A stretch of 64,000 nucleotides of DNA from Clostridiales bacterium UBA1234 (GCA_002308995.1 DBWQ01000007.1:10478-74477); one strand, 5' to 3'; numbered from the stretch's first letter, positions 8,211-16,763 are shown. Notes: generated from the sequence alone by a model not told the origin. Numbers and translations are program-made.

Positions 8211-8531
8211 CTTTCAATAACCCCCTTGATTCTTCTTGCCAGATAGGCTGGAGAATTATGAATATCCATCATATCGCAAACATGCTCAAACTGCGATAAT
8301 TTTGAAACCGTTTCGTAAGTTTTTGCATCTGTCACTATCATTAAATGATTTACCTTTTGAATCTCTTGCGCTTGATACTCATCTTCCATCAAAATGACAA
8401 AATCGGTTTTATTGATTCGATGAGATAAATCAGGTTTTATTTCTACCGTTTGATTCATCTCTTTTTGGAGTGACTCTTGTAGCTGGCTACTCTTCCCGTT
8501 TAGCATCAATGATATAAATCTTCACTTTCAT
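8204..8531 (-). CDS. Small Tad-cluster protein, CGG-recoded near its start
   Basis: The true start is the ATG at 8531 behind GGAGAA. Eleven codons (MKVKIYIIDAK) are followed by CGG at 8496-8498. Read plainly, the frame ends three codons later at TAG. Reading CGGG as Gly continues into the 96-codon downstream frame and gives a 108-residue protein. The fold looks like a small alpha/beta receiver- or CpaE-N-terminus-like domain (beta strand IYIIDA, later VILMEDE, LMIVTDA). A gene caller would start it at TTG or ATG around 8509 and lose the first strand. It lies between a CpaB-like gene and the SLH gene. Confidence 0.75.
8495..8498 (-). other. CGG recoding site in the 8204-8531 gene (CGGG read as Gly)
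   Basis: Minus-strand zero frame: AAA-CGG-GAA-GAG-TAG. Restored: AAA-(CGGG)-AAG-AGT, Lys-Gly-Lys-Ser. This is codon 12. Confidence 0.75.
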
Positions 8532-8551
8532 TTCTCCTTTCTCATAAAAAA

Positions 8552-9235
8552 TCAACTTACGCCTGTCATATTGAAGGTTGCTATTTCTCTTAACAGATTG
8601 ATTTGCTTTGCTTCTTCATGCGTTACGGCAATAATAACGGTATCAATGATTCCCGTTTCACTTTCAGAAATACGCTTTCCTTCTATATCAAAGCATTCAA
8701 TCACTTTTTGATTTTTTAGGAGAGGAATGATTTCATAGCCATATTCTAGAGAACCAATGGATAGTTTTTCTGCATCTTTAAAAAGAGATTCTGATAAATC
8801 ACTTCTAAGTGTCACGTAAACATTGACAAGAGAGTTTGGTTTAATCGCATACGATACTCCATTTTCTGGAGTTTTGATTTTGATAGATATCTTTTCTTTT
8901 TCTTGTTCCACTTCATAAATAGATAGATTCTCTTTGGTATCAAACTGTTGAAACAAAGCAATTTGGCCTTTTAAAATGTTATCTTTTGCATACAAATCTT
9001 GTATTTCCGAAAAATTTCTAACCACTTTAAGATTGGCGACAAGAGAAATGGCAATTTCTCCTTCAAAGAATTGCTCTTCGTTTAGCTTTTCGTTTGCCAT
9101 AATATCTTCTTTTAAAAACAAGATTTTTGTCTTGGGTTCATATTGAATTAACTTTCTTTGCAACGTGGTTGATAAGGAAAATAAAACAACTGTTAGAAGC
9201 ATGGCAGGGAAAAATATCCATAGTTTCTTTTTCAT
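8552..9235 (-). CDS. CpaB/RcpC-like pilus assembly protein (SAF domain)
   Basis: A 227-residue protein with one N-terminal membrane anchor (LWIFFPAMLLTVVLFSLS). It is followed by a SAF-like region around residues 42-100 (LKEDIMANEKLNEEQF, KDNILKGQIALFQQF). This matches CpaB/RcpC, a periplasmic or exterior component of Tad pilus machines. It lies twelve bases after a pilin-like gene and before the small 8204-8531 gene. The assignment rests on the SAF-type motif and neighbours. Confidence 0.7.
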   Translation of the reverse strand: MKKKLWIFFPAMLLTVVLFSLSTTLQRKLIQYEPKTKILFLKEDIMANEKLNEEQFFEGEIAISLVANLKVVRNFSEIQDLYAKDNILKGQIALFQQFDTKENLSIYEVEQEKEKISIKIKTPENGVSYAIKPNSLVNVYVTLRSDLSESLFKDAEKLSIGSLEYGYEIIPLLKNQKVIECFDIEGKRISESETGIIDTVIIAVTHEEAKQINLLREIATFNMTGVS

Positions 9236-9246
9236 TTTTTCACCTA

Positions 9247-9441
9247 CTATACTGTAAAAATAGTACTTCCTGTACGATTAAACCAATTGGTGATTTGTGT
9301 CATTAAGGTATTGAATAAATTTTGCATTTGTGGATAAAACACCGTAATGACGAGTACCAACAAGACACCTGAAATTAATACTACTTGAAGCATTTCGGCT
9401 CCCCTTTGTTCTTTTAATTTTTTGCTTAATAACTTTTTCAT
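9247..9441 (-). CDS. Flp-type small pilin
   Basis: A 64-residue protein with a basic leader, then GAEMLQVVLISGVLLVLVIT, a hydrophobic helix with an early Glu, as in Flp/Tad pilins cut by a TadV-type prepilin peptidase. The tail is short and polar. The size and its position between TadC-like and CpaB-like genes fit the major or minor pilin of this cluster. No prepilin peptidase gene is in the window. Confidence 0.65.
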   Translation of the reverse strand: MKKLLSKKLKEQRGAEMLQVVLISGVLLVLVITVFYPQMQNLFNTLMTQITNWFNRTGSTIFTV

Positions 9442-9452
9442 TTTTATACCTC

Positions 9453-10295
9453 CTATGAATTAAAAATGGTACTAAAACCGTTTCCTAAAGAAACAAATAA
9501 AGGATAAAACGTGATTAAAATCATATTGCCTAGTGCAATGAAAACTCCAAACGTGATATAAAGAACTTTACTTCTTGTGTCATCTCTCATTTTTTGTAGA
9601 TATTTTTCCTTTAATGCCTCTGACAAATTGTCTAGTACTTCTATCATGTTCTCTACATGGTTGTATTGTCTTAATGAATTACAAAAAAGCTCTATCTCTG
9701 GAATATCAAATCGACTTTCTAATTCTTTGAGTGATTCTTCAATATCCAGTTCAGATAATTCATATTTTGTTGAAAACTTTAGCATAGCTCTTTTGAAATC
9801 GGGATTTTGACATATCTCAAATTGTTGTTTCAAGGAATCTTTCAGCATGATATTTGCTGATAATTGAAGAGAAATGGAATTGGATACTTGCATTAGATCG
9901 GTACATATTGCCGCATCTCTTGCCTTTTTGTTTAGATAAATGTACCCATCAACGAAATAATAGCCCAAAAGGGTTAGAAAAGTGGTCATCAAAACAGAGT
10001 CAAAGTTTACTCTTGAGGTCACAAAAAAAGTACCAGCAAAAGCTACTTTGACAGTATAATAAGATACACTATTGAAATGGAGGGGATTACCTTGTTTGGA
10101 TAAAAACTCTTCTTTGGACTTTAAAAAATGATATTTCTTTAGAATTTTTTGGAATTTGTCATCATTTGGAACCAACAATGGATTGTTTTTCTTTTTAAAA
10201 TTGATAGCACTACGTTTTTTGGAAAATTCTTCTAGTACCAAAAATGATAAAACAAAAAACAAACTAAACAGAAGTATTTGCACTTTTACTTTCAC
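9453..10295 (-). CDS. TadC/TadB-like inner-membrane platform protein
   Basis: The 280-residue protein has an N-terminal membrane segment, a central pair (about residues 80-115) and a C-terminal segment (VLYITFGVFIALGNMILITF). Between them lies a helical cytoplasmic domain with LQLSANIMLKDSL and LCNSLRQYNHVENMIEVLDNL-type repeats of the GspF/TadC fold. It is the first gene of the cluster and has its own promoter facing abrB. The partner ATPase TadA, normally next door, is missing here. Confidence 0.7.
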   Translation of the reverse strand: MKVKVQILLFSLFFVLSFLVLEEFSKKRSAINFKKKNNPLLVPNDDKFQKILKKYHFLKSKEEFLSKQGNPLHFNSVSYYTVKVAFAGTFFVTSRVNFDSVLMTTFLTLLGYYFVDGYIYLNKKARDAAICTDLMQVSNSISLQLSANIMLKDSLKQQFEICQNPDFKRAMLKFSTKYELSELDIEESLKELESRFDIPEIELFCNSLRQYNHVENMIEVLDNLSEALKEKYLQKMRDDTRSKVLYITFGVFIALGNMILITFYPLFVSLGNGFSTIFNS

Positions 10296-10318
10296 ATCCC
10301 TTAGTTTATTTTACTCAT

Positions 10319-10347
10319 ACTATATTGTCCCGGTAGCGAAAAGTCAA
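10319..10347 (-). promoter_or_regulatory. Promoter of the Tad-like cluster
   Basis: On the minus strand TTGACT (10342-10347), 17 bases, then TATAGT (10319-10324). The TATA box is about 24 bases before the TadC-like start. Spo0A-like boxes lie 20-36 bases upstream. Confidence 0.65.
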
Positions 10348-10366
10348 GTATATTTGTTCGCCATTT

Positions 10367-10383
10367 TTCGACAAAAATCGACA
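10367..10383. promoter_or_regulatory. Paired Spo0A-like boxes between tad cluster and abrB
   Basis: TTCGACA (10367-10373) and ATCGACA (10377-10383) lie ten bases apart and match the reverse of the TGTCGAA core of 0A boxes. They sit between the two divergent promoters, so bound Spo0A could affect both. In Bacillus subtilis, abrB is a known Spo0A-repressed gene. Confidence 0.5.
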
Positions 10384-10429
10384 TTCCTCCAAAATTTTAC
10401 CAAAAAAGTCCCAATTTTTTACTTTTTCG

Positions 10430-10458
10430 TTGACATATTTAGTTTAATGTGATATACT
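10430..10458 (+). promoter_or_regulatory. Sigma-A promoter of the abrB-like gene
   Basis: TTGACA (10430-10435), 17-base spacer, TATACT (10453-10458), about 30 bases before the ATG. Confidence 0.8.
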
Positions 10459-10488
10459 TTGGTAAAATTTGATTCAGGGGGTAAGGAT

Positions 10489-10731
10489 ATGAAGTCAACA
10501 GGTATTGTAAGAAAAGTAGATGAACTTGGCAGAGTGGTTTTACCTATCGAATTAAGAAGAACGTTAGATATTGATATCAAAGATCCTATCGAAATATACG
10601 TTGAAGATTCAAAGATCATTCTTAAAAAGTTTGAACCAACTTGCATTTTCTGCGGTGAAAGCGAAAACGTTGTTTCTTTCGAAGAAAAAAACATTTGCAA
10701 AAACTGTCTTGAAAAATTAAAGAACATCTAA
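10489..10731 (+). CDS. abrB: AbrB-family transition-state regulator with zinc ribbon
   Basis: The 80-residue protein has the AbrB/SpoVT swapped-hairpin DNA-binding domain at residues 1-50 (GIVRKVDELGRVVLPIELRR). A short tail follows with two Cys pairs (CIFCGE, CKNCL), probably a zinc ribbon, as in the short AbrB homologues of Clostridia. The ATG at 10489 lies after GGGGGTAAGGAT and is preferred to an in-frame start 30 bases upstream, which would fall on the promoter. AbrB proteins repress post-exponential genes. The paired Spo0A-like boxes upstream fit control by sporulation signalling. Confidence 0.92.
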   Translation: MKSTGIVRKVDELGRVVLPIELRRTLDIDIKDPIEIYVEDSKIILKKFEPTCIFCGESENVVSFEEKNICKNCLEKLKNI

Positions 10732-10733
10732 AT

Positions 10734-10762
10734 AAAAAAGTCGTGCAACGCACGACTTTTTT
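10734..10762. terminator. Bidirectional terminator between abrB and the prepilin-like gene
   Basis: GTCGTGC (10740-10746) pairs with GCACGAC (10750-10756) over a three-base loop. A-runs on the left and T-runs on the right let it work on both strands. Confidence 0.85.
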
Positions 10763-10771
10763 ATTATGTTT

Positions 10772-11266
10772 TTATTTAATAGAATAATTCATACTTCCAT
10801 CATAGTTAAGTCCCTTAATATAGTATACTTGCCAATCAGCATCTATTACATAAGCATCCCCTGAGGAACTACCAAATTGGATCGTAGGAGTTTCGTCTCC
10901 TGAAAAATACGCAAGATACCCATGGCCAAATTCTGCATCACGATAATCTATTTTTTCTAGACTAACCAAATATCCCGTGACAGGGTCATAGATTTCTCCA
11001 AAACTAACAAATTCCGAAGGTGCCTTTTCTAAATAGACTTTTTTAAATCCAGCCATTAGTTTGTTTTCCGTCATTCCTTTTCTGGCATTTTCTATTTTGG
11101 CATTATCCACGCCGACTTGTACATTTTTCATTACTTGCATATATTTGGTATATTGTGCTTTATCTGGCACATCACTTGTTGTTTGTATCACAATAGATGC
11201 CAAAATAATGATAATCACTATTGTCAAAATCAAAACAATTAAAGAAATTCCTTGATTATTTTTCAT
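10772..11266 (-). CDS. Type IV prepilin-like protein
   Basis: The ATG at 11266 follows GGAGGAGA; the open frame extends upstream but without a ribosome site. The 164-residue product starts MKNNQGISLIVLILTIVI, a prepilin leader ending in Gly with a long hydrophobic helix, though without the usual Glu at +5. An exterior domain follows. It is monocistronic between a terminator and an intergenic stretch. Two related proteins lie at 33565-34585. Secretion or pilus role inferred. Confidence 0.7.
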   Translation of the reverse strand: MKNNQGISLIVLILTIVIIIILASIVIQTTSDVPDKAQYTKYMQVMKNVQVGVDNAKIENARKGMTENKLMAGFKKVYLEKAPSEFVSFGEIYDPVTGYLVSLEKIDYRDAEFGHGYLAYFSGDETPTIQFGSSSGDAYVIDADWQVYYIKGLNYDGSMNYSIK

Positions 11267-11517
11267 TCGTTCTCCTCCATCTTTTATTTTTTTGCATAAG
11301 AAATAAAATATGACATATACTAAGAATATCAAATCTAATTGTGAGATATGCATAAGCCTAATGGATGATTGGTTTCATATCCTATGCACCAAAAGCAAAC
11401 AGTTAGATTTGTGTGATTTCAATTTCGTCTGGGTGATTTTAGTCGCTCTCCGCGAAATAGAGGCATCGCTTTACTATGCTTTCATTATGATTGCATCGTA
11501 AAGAATGGATGTCTTTT
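11267..11517. other. Unassigned 251-bp intergenic stretch
   Basis: Between minC (minus) and the prepilin-like gene I see no convincing gene. A 63-codon plus-strand frame (11310-11501) lacks a ribosome site. The minus strand contains repeated AAATCAC words (near 11425 and 11440) and could hold a leader RNA for the prepilin-like gene, but it matches no riboswitch consensus that I know. Confidence 0.3.
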
Positions 11518-12135
11518 TTATTTTTCTATCACAATTTCTCCTAATTTGATAGCAGCCACTTCATAGCTATTTCCAATTTCTTTCTTTTCTGTCATCGTTT
11601 TCATGATGATATCTGCAATTCTAAGCTGTGTGGGATTAATGGCATTGGCAGCAATAAATGCACTACGATTTCCTTTCGCACCTGCATGGGCAAAGCCTCT
11701 TAAGTTGCCAAGGACAATAATATTGCCCTCTGCAATTACCTCAGCTCCTCCATTCACATCGCCAAGTACCACAATGCTTCCTTCAAAATCTACTCTTCTG
11801 CCAGAGCGTATGGTTCCTGTTACCACTTTGGTATTGGTAATGGTAGTATCTTTGGTAAAAATGTTATTAATGGATGCTAGCCCCATTTGTTTGGGACGCT
11901 CTATTTCAACCTCTTGTGGCGTTTTTTCATGAATCATATTCATAATTTCAATTTCTTCTCCATCCAATAGTCTTTTACCTTTTACCACTATTTTTCCATC
12001 TACTTCATCAAATAATGTATCTGAAGAATCTAGTATTTGGGCAAGTTTCTCCTTAATTTCTTGATAACTTGCATCTTTATTTAAAGTGACTACTAATTTT
12101 TTATCCTTAGTTTCAAATAAAACATCAGTATTCAA
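11518..12135 (-). CDS. minC: Septum site-determining protein MinC
   Basis: MinC blocks FtsZ assembly away from mid-cell, recruited to the membrane by MinD. The 205-residue length is typical. The C-terminal half carries the beta-helix domain (TGTIRSGRRVDFEGSIVVLG, VNGGAEVIAEGNIIVLG) that contacts MinD. The N-terminal half is the FtsZ-inhibiting domain. It is the last gene of the radC-mre-mrdA-minC block. Its partners minD and minE lie about 10 kb away in another operon. Confidence 0.93.
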   Translation of the reverse strand: MNTDVLFETKDKKLVVTLNKDASYQEIKEKLAQILDSSDTLFDEVDGKIVVKGKRLLDGEEIEIMNMIHEKTPQEVEIERPKQMGLASINNIFTKDTTITNTKVVTGTIRSGRRVDFEGSIVVLGDVNGGAEVIAEGNIIVLGNLRGFAHAGAKGNRSAFIAANAINPTQLRIADIIMKTMTEKKEIGNSYEVAAIKLGEIVIEK

Positions 12136-12182
12136 TGTAATCTTTCCTTTCTCACATAAACACTTTTCGTATCCTTCTTACT

Positions 12183-14285
12183 CTACCTTATTATATCATT
12201 TAATGATTTAAGTTCAATATTTTCATTAATATTATCGTTATTATATCCGAAATACTCTTCCATCACTTCTTTGACAACAGGAGCCGTGTAGCCTCCGTGT
12301 CCTCCATGCTCAATAACACAAACAACTGCTATTTGAGGATTGTCGTATGGTGCAAATCCTACAAACCAAGCATTAGGGGAACCACTCCCCGCCGTTGCTG
12401 TACCCGTTTTTCCTGCCACTTCAATCGGAAAAGAGCTAAAGGTACTATACGCCGTTCCACCTCTATCACTCGTAACACTTCTCATTCCTTCAAAAACAGC
12501 TTGCATGACCTCAGGAGAAATGTGTAAATCACCTGTTTGAATCTCTGATTCTCCTGTTTTGGAAGTAACCGTCTTACGATATTCTGACGGTGATACTTCT
12601 TCTCCATTAGAAGAAATAACATCTTTAATAATGGATAGCTGATTTTTGACACCACCATTGGCGATAGTAGCAATATAGTATGCCATTTGAATCGGTGTAA
12701 AACTATTATAGGATTGGCCAATTCCCGCAGAAAGAGTATCTGCAATCATCCACGTTCTTTCCTTGCCATCTTGTGCGGTTAATGAATTCATGTATTCTTT
12801 TGACGCAAGCGTTCCACGCACTTCTCCTAACAATTCAATTCCTGTTTTGGAACCAAGGCCAAATTTTCTGGCATATTCTGAAAGTTTATCAATTCCCATG
12901 CGATAAGAAACTTCATAAAAGTAATAATTACATGACACTTTTAAAGCTTTTAAAGCATTCACAGCACCATGAGTTGAGCCATAATCTGACCATATCCAAC
13001 AAACAGGTTTATGTCCTTTATCATATCGCCCTCTGTCTACTACAATATCATCGACACCAATCGCACCCGATTCAAGAGCAGCAATCGTTGTTACCATTTT
13101 AAAGGTAGAGCCTGGAGAATAGGTACCTTGAATTGCACGATTAAACATCGGGCGGTCTTCATTTTGAAAATACGCTTCAAATTCTTTATTGGTAATCCCA
13201 TCAGAAAGATCACTAGGATTATAATTAGGATAACTTGCCAAGGCTAATACTTCTGCCGTTTTAACGTCTAACACGACAATAGCACCAGCTGTCGCATCCG
13301 CAAATTTTTCAGCATAACCACCAGATTGAATCATATGAATATACTTTTCAAGCACTTCTTCTGATTTTTTTTGTAGGTCAATATCAATCGTTAAAACAAT
13401 ACTATCCCCCATTTTACTCTCATCAACAGTAGTACTCTCTGTTATTCTCCCTTTGGAATCCATGGCTAGTCTATCCTTACCATTTTCTCCTCGTAAACGT
13501 TCTTCAAAGGTGGCTTCAATTCCCGTCTTACCAATGGAATCATTCATAGAGTATCCTTCATTTTTTTTACTTTCATATTCACTACTACTGATGGCACCCA
13601 TGTATCCAATAATATGAGATGCCACCGTCCCCGTCAAGTACTTTCTTTTAGGGTGTTTTGCGAGACTAATGCCGGAGAATTCGTTGTTTCTCTCCTCTAT
13701 TTCAAGCATACTACTCTCAGAAATATCGCTTGCTAGTGTAACACTTTTATAGCTCGTATATCCTTTTGTGCTAATCTCATAGCGAAGTGGAATAACACGA
13801 GCAAGAAATGGTTCCTCCTCATCCTCCATTTCAAACCTTTTTTGAAAATAGGAAATGGCATCTTGGACACTGCAATTGGTAGGAAGTCCAAATTCCTTTT
13901 TCCACTCACGAATGCTCTCTTCGCCTTTTGTGAATACCATTTTGCTAAAATCTATTGGAAAATTGTTAATATACTTATCTCCATTTTTCTCTAATATTTG
14001 AGAAATCTTGTACAAACTGTGGTTAAGTTCTTTCTTGCCAATCTTAGTATAATAAATACAAACATCATAAGCTGTTTCATTTGTAACCAACGGCTTACCA
14101 TATCTATCGTAGATTTCTCCTCTAGGTGCAGGAACTTCCACTTCCCTCACAAGTCTTTTTTCTGATTGTTCTAAAAAAGATGCCCCATTCACAATTTGCA
14201 AATGATACAATCTCATGATAAATATAATTCCCACAAGACATACCAGTATCATTAATAAATAAAAACGACTTTTGATGGCGCTCAC
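12183..14285 (-). CDS. mrdA: Penicillin-binding protein 2 (elongation transpeptidase)
   Basis: This class B PBP cross-links peptidoglycan during cylinder growth together with RodA and MreBCD. The 700-residue protein has one N-terminal membrane anchor, a dimerisation domain starting at about residue 50, and a transpeptidase domain with all three motifs: SPGSTFKM (SxxK), SCN (SxN) and KTGTA (KTG). It starts five bases downstream of mreD. The C-terminus is Asn-rich and slightly extended. No in-frame CGG is present. Confidence 0.95.
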   Translation of the reverse strand: MSAIKSRFYLLMILVCLVGIIFIMRLYHLQIVNGASFLEQSEKRLVREVEVPAPRGEIYDRYGKPLVTNETAYDVCIYYTKIGKKELNHSLYKISQILEKNGDKYINNFPIDFSKMVFTKGEESIREWKKEFGLPTNCSVQDAISYFQKRFEMEDEEEPFLARVIPLRYEISTKGYTSYKSVTLASDISESSMLEIEERNNEFSGISLAKHPKRKYLTGTVASHIIGYMGAISSSEYESKKNEGYSMNDSIGKTGIEATFEERLRGENGKDRLAMDSKGRITESTTVDESKMGDSIVLTIDIDLQKKSEEVLEKYIHMIQSGGYAEKFADATAGAIVVLDVKTAEVLALASYPNYNPSDLSDGITNKEFEAYFQNEDRPMFNRAIQGTYSPGSTFKMVTTIAALESGAIGVDDIVVDRGRYDKGHKPVCWIWSDYGSTHGAVNALKALKVSCNYYFYEVSYRMGIDKLSEYARKFGLGSKTGIELLGEVRGTLASKEYMNSLTAQDGKERTWMIADTLSAGIGQSYNSFTPIQMAYYIATIANGGVKNQLSIIKDVISSNGEEVSPSEYRKTVTSKTGESEIQTGDLHISPEVMQAVFEGMRSVTSDRGGTAYSTFSSFPIEVAGKTGTATAGSGSPNAWFVGFAPYDNPQIAVVCVIEHGGHGGYTAPVVKEVMEEYFGYNNDNINENIELKSLNDIIR

Positions 14286-14290
14286 CTCTT

Positions 14291-14812
14291 TTACAACAGA
14301 TAATAATTATTCTTAGTTCGATTGAGTAAATCGGATAGTCGATATAAAAATGAAAAAGAAATAATAGTAATAAACATATTATAGACGGCTTCTTTGGCAA
14401 GTTCCATTCCCCAAAAAATTGGCGTCAATTCGATTTTAAATAGCAATATATTCAAAAGAAGAATGATTCCTTCAAAGACCACCGTTCCAACACCTACCAT
14501 AGCAACGGCTGTTGTACGATTTTCTTTAGAAAAATCTTGTCCAACTCTACCACATAAATAACCAAGCAAAAGGTACGCCGAAAGAAATGCTCCCAAGCAT
14601 TTTCCTTCTATCAAATCAAGCATCATTCCATAAACGGCTCCCACTCCCGCTCCACGTTCTTTGCCCGTCATGAGTCCAACCGATGCTACCAAAACTACTC
14701 CTAAGTTAGCAGTAGTTCCCACCAATCGAATGAGATCGAACACATTAAATTGCAACATTATGACAAATAGTATTACCATTAGTACAATTAAATAAATGGA
14801 TAAATCTCTCAT
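14291..14812 (-). CDS. mreD: Rod shape-determining protein MreD
   Basis: A 173-residue polytopic membrane protein with about five hydrophobic segments and the MreD-type motif in GAVYGMMLDLIEGKCLGAF. Its start overlaps the mreC stop by four bases (ATGA). MreD is part of the elongasome with MreC, RodA and PBP2. Its position between mreC and mrdA is the classical one. Confidence 0.92.
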   Translation of the reverse strand: MRDLSIYLIVLMVILFVIMLQFNVFDLIRLVGTTANLGVVLVASVGLMTGKERGAGVGAVYGMMLDLIEGKCLGAFLSAYLLLGYLCGRVGQDFSKENRTTAVAMVGVGTVVFEGIILLLNILLFKIELTPIFWGMELAKEAVYNMFITIISFSFLYRLSDLLNRTKNNYYLL

Positions 14813-15645
14813 GGTTCCTCCACCTTTTGCACAATAATTGCCACAGTCTCTAGCTTTTCAAAATTGACTTGCGATTCAATGACTGCTTCGTTTTCTAAAG
14901 GATTATTCTTTTGCTCAAAACTTTTTATCTTACCAATGACAATGCCTTTCGGATAAATTCCACCCATCCCAGAGGTCTCAATTTTATCCCCTTCAATTAA
15001 AGATACCCCTATCGGAATATTGGTCACTTTCATTTGGTTTTTAGAGGAAAGGCCTAAATGTCCTTTGGTAATCACATGATCTCTTGTCCTAGTAATTCTT
15101 GCTGAAACAGCATTTCCTGCATCTAAAATAGAAACTAGTTTGGCCGTATGCCCCGTGACAGATTGAATATATCCCACTAGACCATCCTTACAGATAACCG
15201 CACTATTGGGCATAACACCATCTTTTTCTCCCTTATTAATCGTATAGACGTGGCTCCAATTACTACTTGACATTAAGATAATATCTGCAATCACAACATC
15301 ATAATTAGGATAAGATTCTTTCAAATTTTCTTGCTTCACTAAATTGTTATTCTCTGCAACAATCACTTCATAATCTGCCATCTTTTCTTTCAGTGTTTTT
15401 ACTTCTTCCTTTAAGCGTTCATTTTCTTCTTTGAGCAATTTGATATCTTGAAAGAAAAGCTTTTTATCCTCTTTCCAAAACTGTCTCACATATACAATCG
15501 CACGTTGTGGGAGCGTTACCAAATCTGATGTAATTTCTTCTAGAATTGTTACTTTACGCGAAACGCCATTCGTTAAATTAATCAAAGAAAACAATGCAAT
15601 CACGACAAACATTTTCAAAATAACGACTATCTTCTTTTTTTGCAT
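14809..15645 (-). CDS. mreC: Rod shape-determining protein MreC
   Basis: MreC (278 aa) has one N-terminal membrane segment, a coiled coil at about residues 65-100 (EENERLKEEVKTLKEKM) and the exterior beta-barrel domains (SSNWSHVYTINKGEKDGV, VITKGHLGLS). It acts outside the membrane and activates PBP2. A 13-bp hairpin lies between mreB and mreC and may alter the ratio of MreB to the downstream proteins. Confidence 0.94.
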   Translation of the reverse strand: MQKKKIVVILKMFVVIALFSLINLTNGVSRKVTILEEITSDLVTLPQRAIVYVRQFWKEDKKLFFQDIKLLKEENERLKEEVKTLKEKMADYEVIVAENNNLVKQENLKESYPNYDVVIADIILMSSSNWSHVYTINKGEKDGVMPNSAVICKDGLVGYIQSVTGHTAKLVSILDAGNAVSARITRTRDHVITKGHLGLSSKNQMKVTNIPIGVSLIEGDKIETSGMGGIYPKGIVIGKIKSFEQKNNPLENEAVIESQVNFEKLETVAIIVQKVEEP

Positions 15646-15688
15646 TGTTCTCCCTCCTTATTTAATCTTCTTTTTACATCAAAATAGC

Positions 15689-15722
15689 GATATACATTGA
15701 CAAAATATAGTCAATGTATATC
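15689..15722 (-). repeat. 13-bp hairpin between mreB and mreC
   Basis: GATATACATTGAC (15689-15701) and GTCAATGTATATC (15710-15722) pair perfectly over an eight-base loop. There is no T-run, so it is more likely an mRNA-stabilising or attenuating intercistronic stem than a full terminator. Confidence 0.6.
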
Positions 15723-15730
15723 CTAAGAAA

Positions 15731-16751
15731 CTAACGTCTTTTGGCATTCACCAAAACGCCTTTTAGATTATCTAAGTTTTCTAACACTTTGCCAGCACCT
15801 TTTACCACACAATCTAGTGGGTTCTCAGCAACATTAACAGGAATTCCTGTTTCTAGCGCAAGAAGTCGGTCAAAATTTTTGATAAGCGCTCCTCCTCCAG
15901 AAATCGTAATTCCATTCACCATAATATCCGCTGCAAGTTCAGGCGGTGTTTTTTCAAGCGTCATCTTGACGCCATCCACAATTTGCATGATAACTTCTTT
16001 CATTGCTTCTTCTGTATGTACCGAAGTAAGGGTAATCGTTCTAGGAAGACCTGTAGAAAAGTCTCTTCCTTTCACATCCATTTCTTCTGTAGTCATAGAA
16101 GGATAGGCACAGCCAATCGACATCTTAATTTCTTCTGCCGTTGTTTCTCCAATGGCAACATTAAACTTCTTTTTCACGTAGTCAATAATTGCCTCATTTA
16201 ATTCGTCTCCCGCAATACGAAGTGATTTACTGGTAACAACACCACCTAAAGAAATGACACATATTTCACTAGTGCCCCCACCAATATCTACAATCATCGT
16301 ACCACTTGGTTCCCCAATTTTAAGTCCTGCTCCAATCGCTGCAGCCATTGGCTCTTCCATTAAATACACTTCTCTTGCCCCAGCTTTTTCTGTTGATTCT
16401 ATCACTGCTCTTTCTTCCACTTCTGTTACTCCTGTTGGCACACAAATGACAACTCTTGGACGAGCAATCACATATCTTTTACATGCTTTTGCTACAAAAT
16501 ACTTTAGCATCATACTCGTTGCTGTAAAATCTGCAATTACTCCATCTTTTAATGGTCTGATTGCATCTAAATTCTCCGGTGTTCTTCCGAAGCATTTCTT
16601 TTGCTTCAGTTCCTGCTGCAACAACTTGCCCCGTATATTTATCCACAGCAACGACAGATGGTTCTCGAATAATGATGCCTTTTCCTTTTAAATGTACCAA
16701 TGTATTTGCTGTTCCCAAATCAATTCCAATATCTTTTGCAAAAAAGCCCAT
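15731..16751 (-). CDS. mreB: Actin-like cell-shape protein MreB, CGG-recoded
   Basis: MreB forms membrane-bound filaments that guide side-wall synthesis. The N-terminal 54 codons (FAKDIGIDLGTANT phosphate loop) are in one frame and the remaining 284 in the next. The break is CGG at 16587-16589. Reading CGGA as Gly gives EAKEMLGRTPENLDAIRPL, and that glycine is a highly conserved MreB residue. The restored length is 339, exactly normal. The second phosphate motif DIGGGTSEI is intact. MreB is essential in most rod-shaped cells, so the shift must work efficiently. Confidence 0.94.
16586..16589 (-). other. CGG recoding site in mreB (CGGA read as Gly)
   Basis: Minus-strand zero frame: CTT-CGG-AAG-AAC. 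Restored: CTT-(CGGA)-AGA-ACA, Leu-Gly-Arg-Thr, the conserved MLGRTP. Confidence 0.88.
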
Positions 16752-16763
16752 GTTTTCACCTCT

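Noticed and set aside
11310..11501. 63-codon plus-strand ORF upstream of minC
   Set aside because: No ribosome site and protein-like features are absent.
11354..11517. c-di-GMP (GEMM) riboswitch
   Set aside because: The GCAAAGC and tetraloop-receptor consensus could not be placed on either strand.
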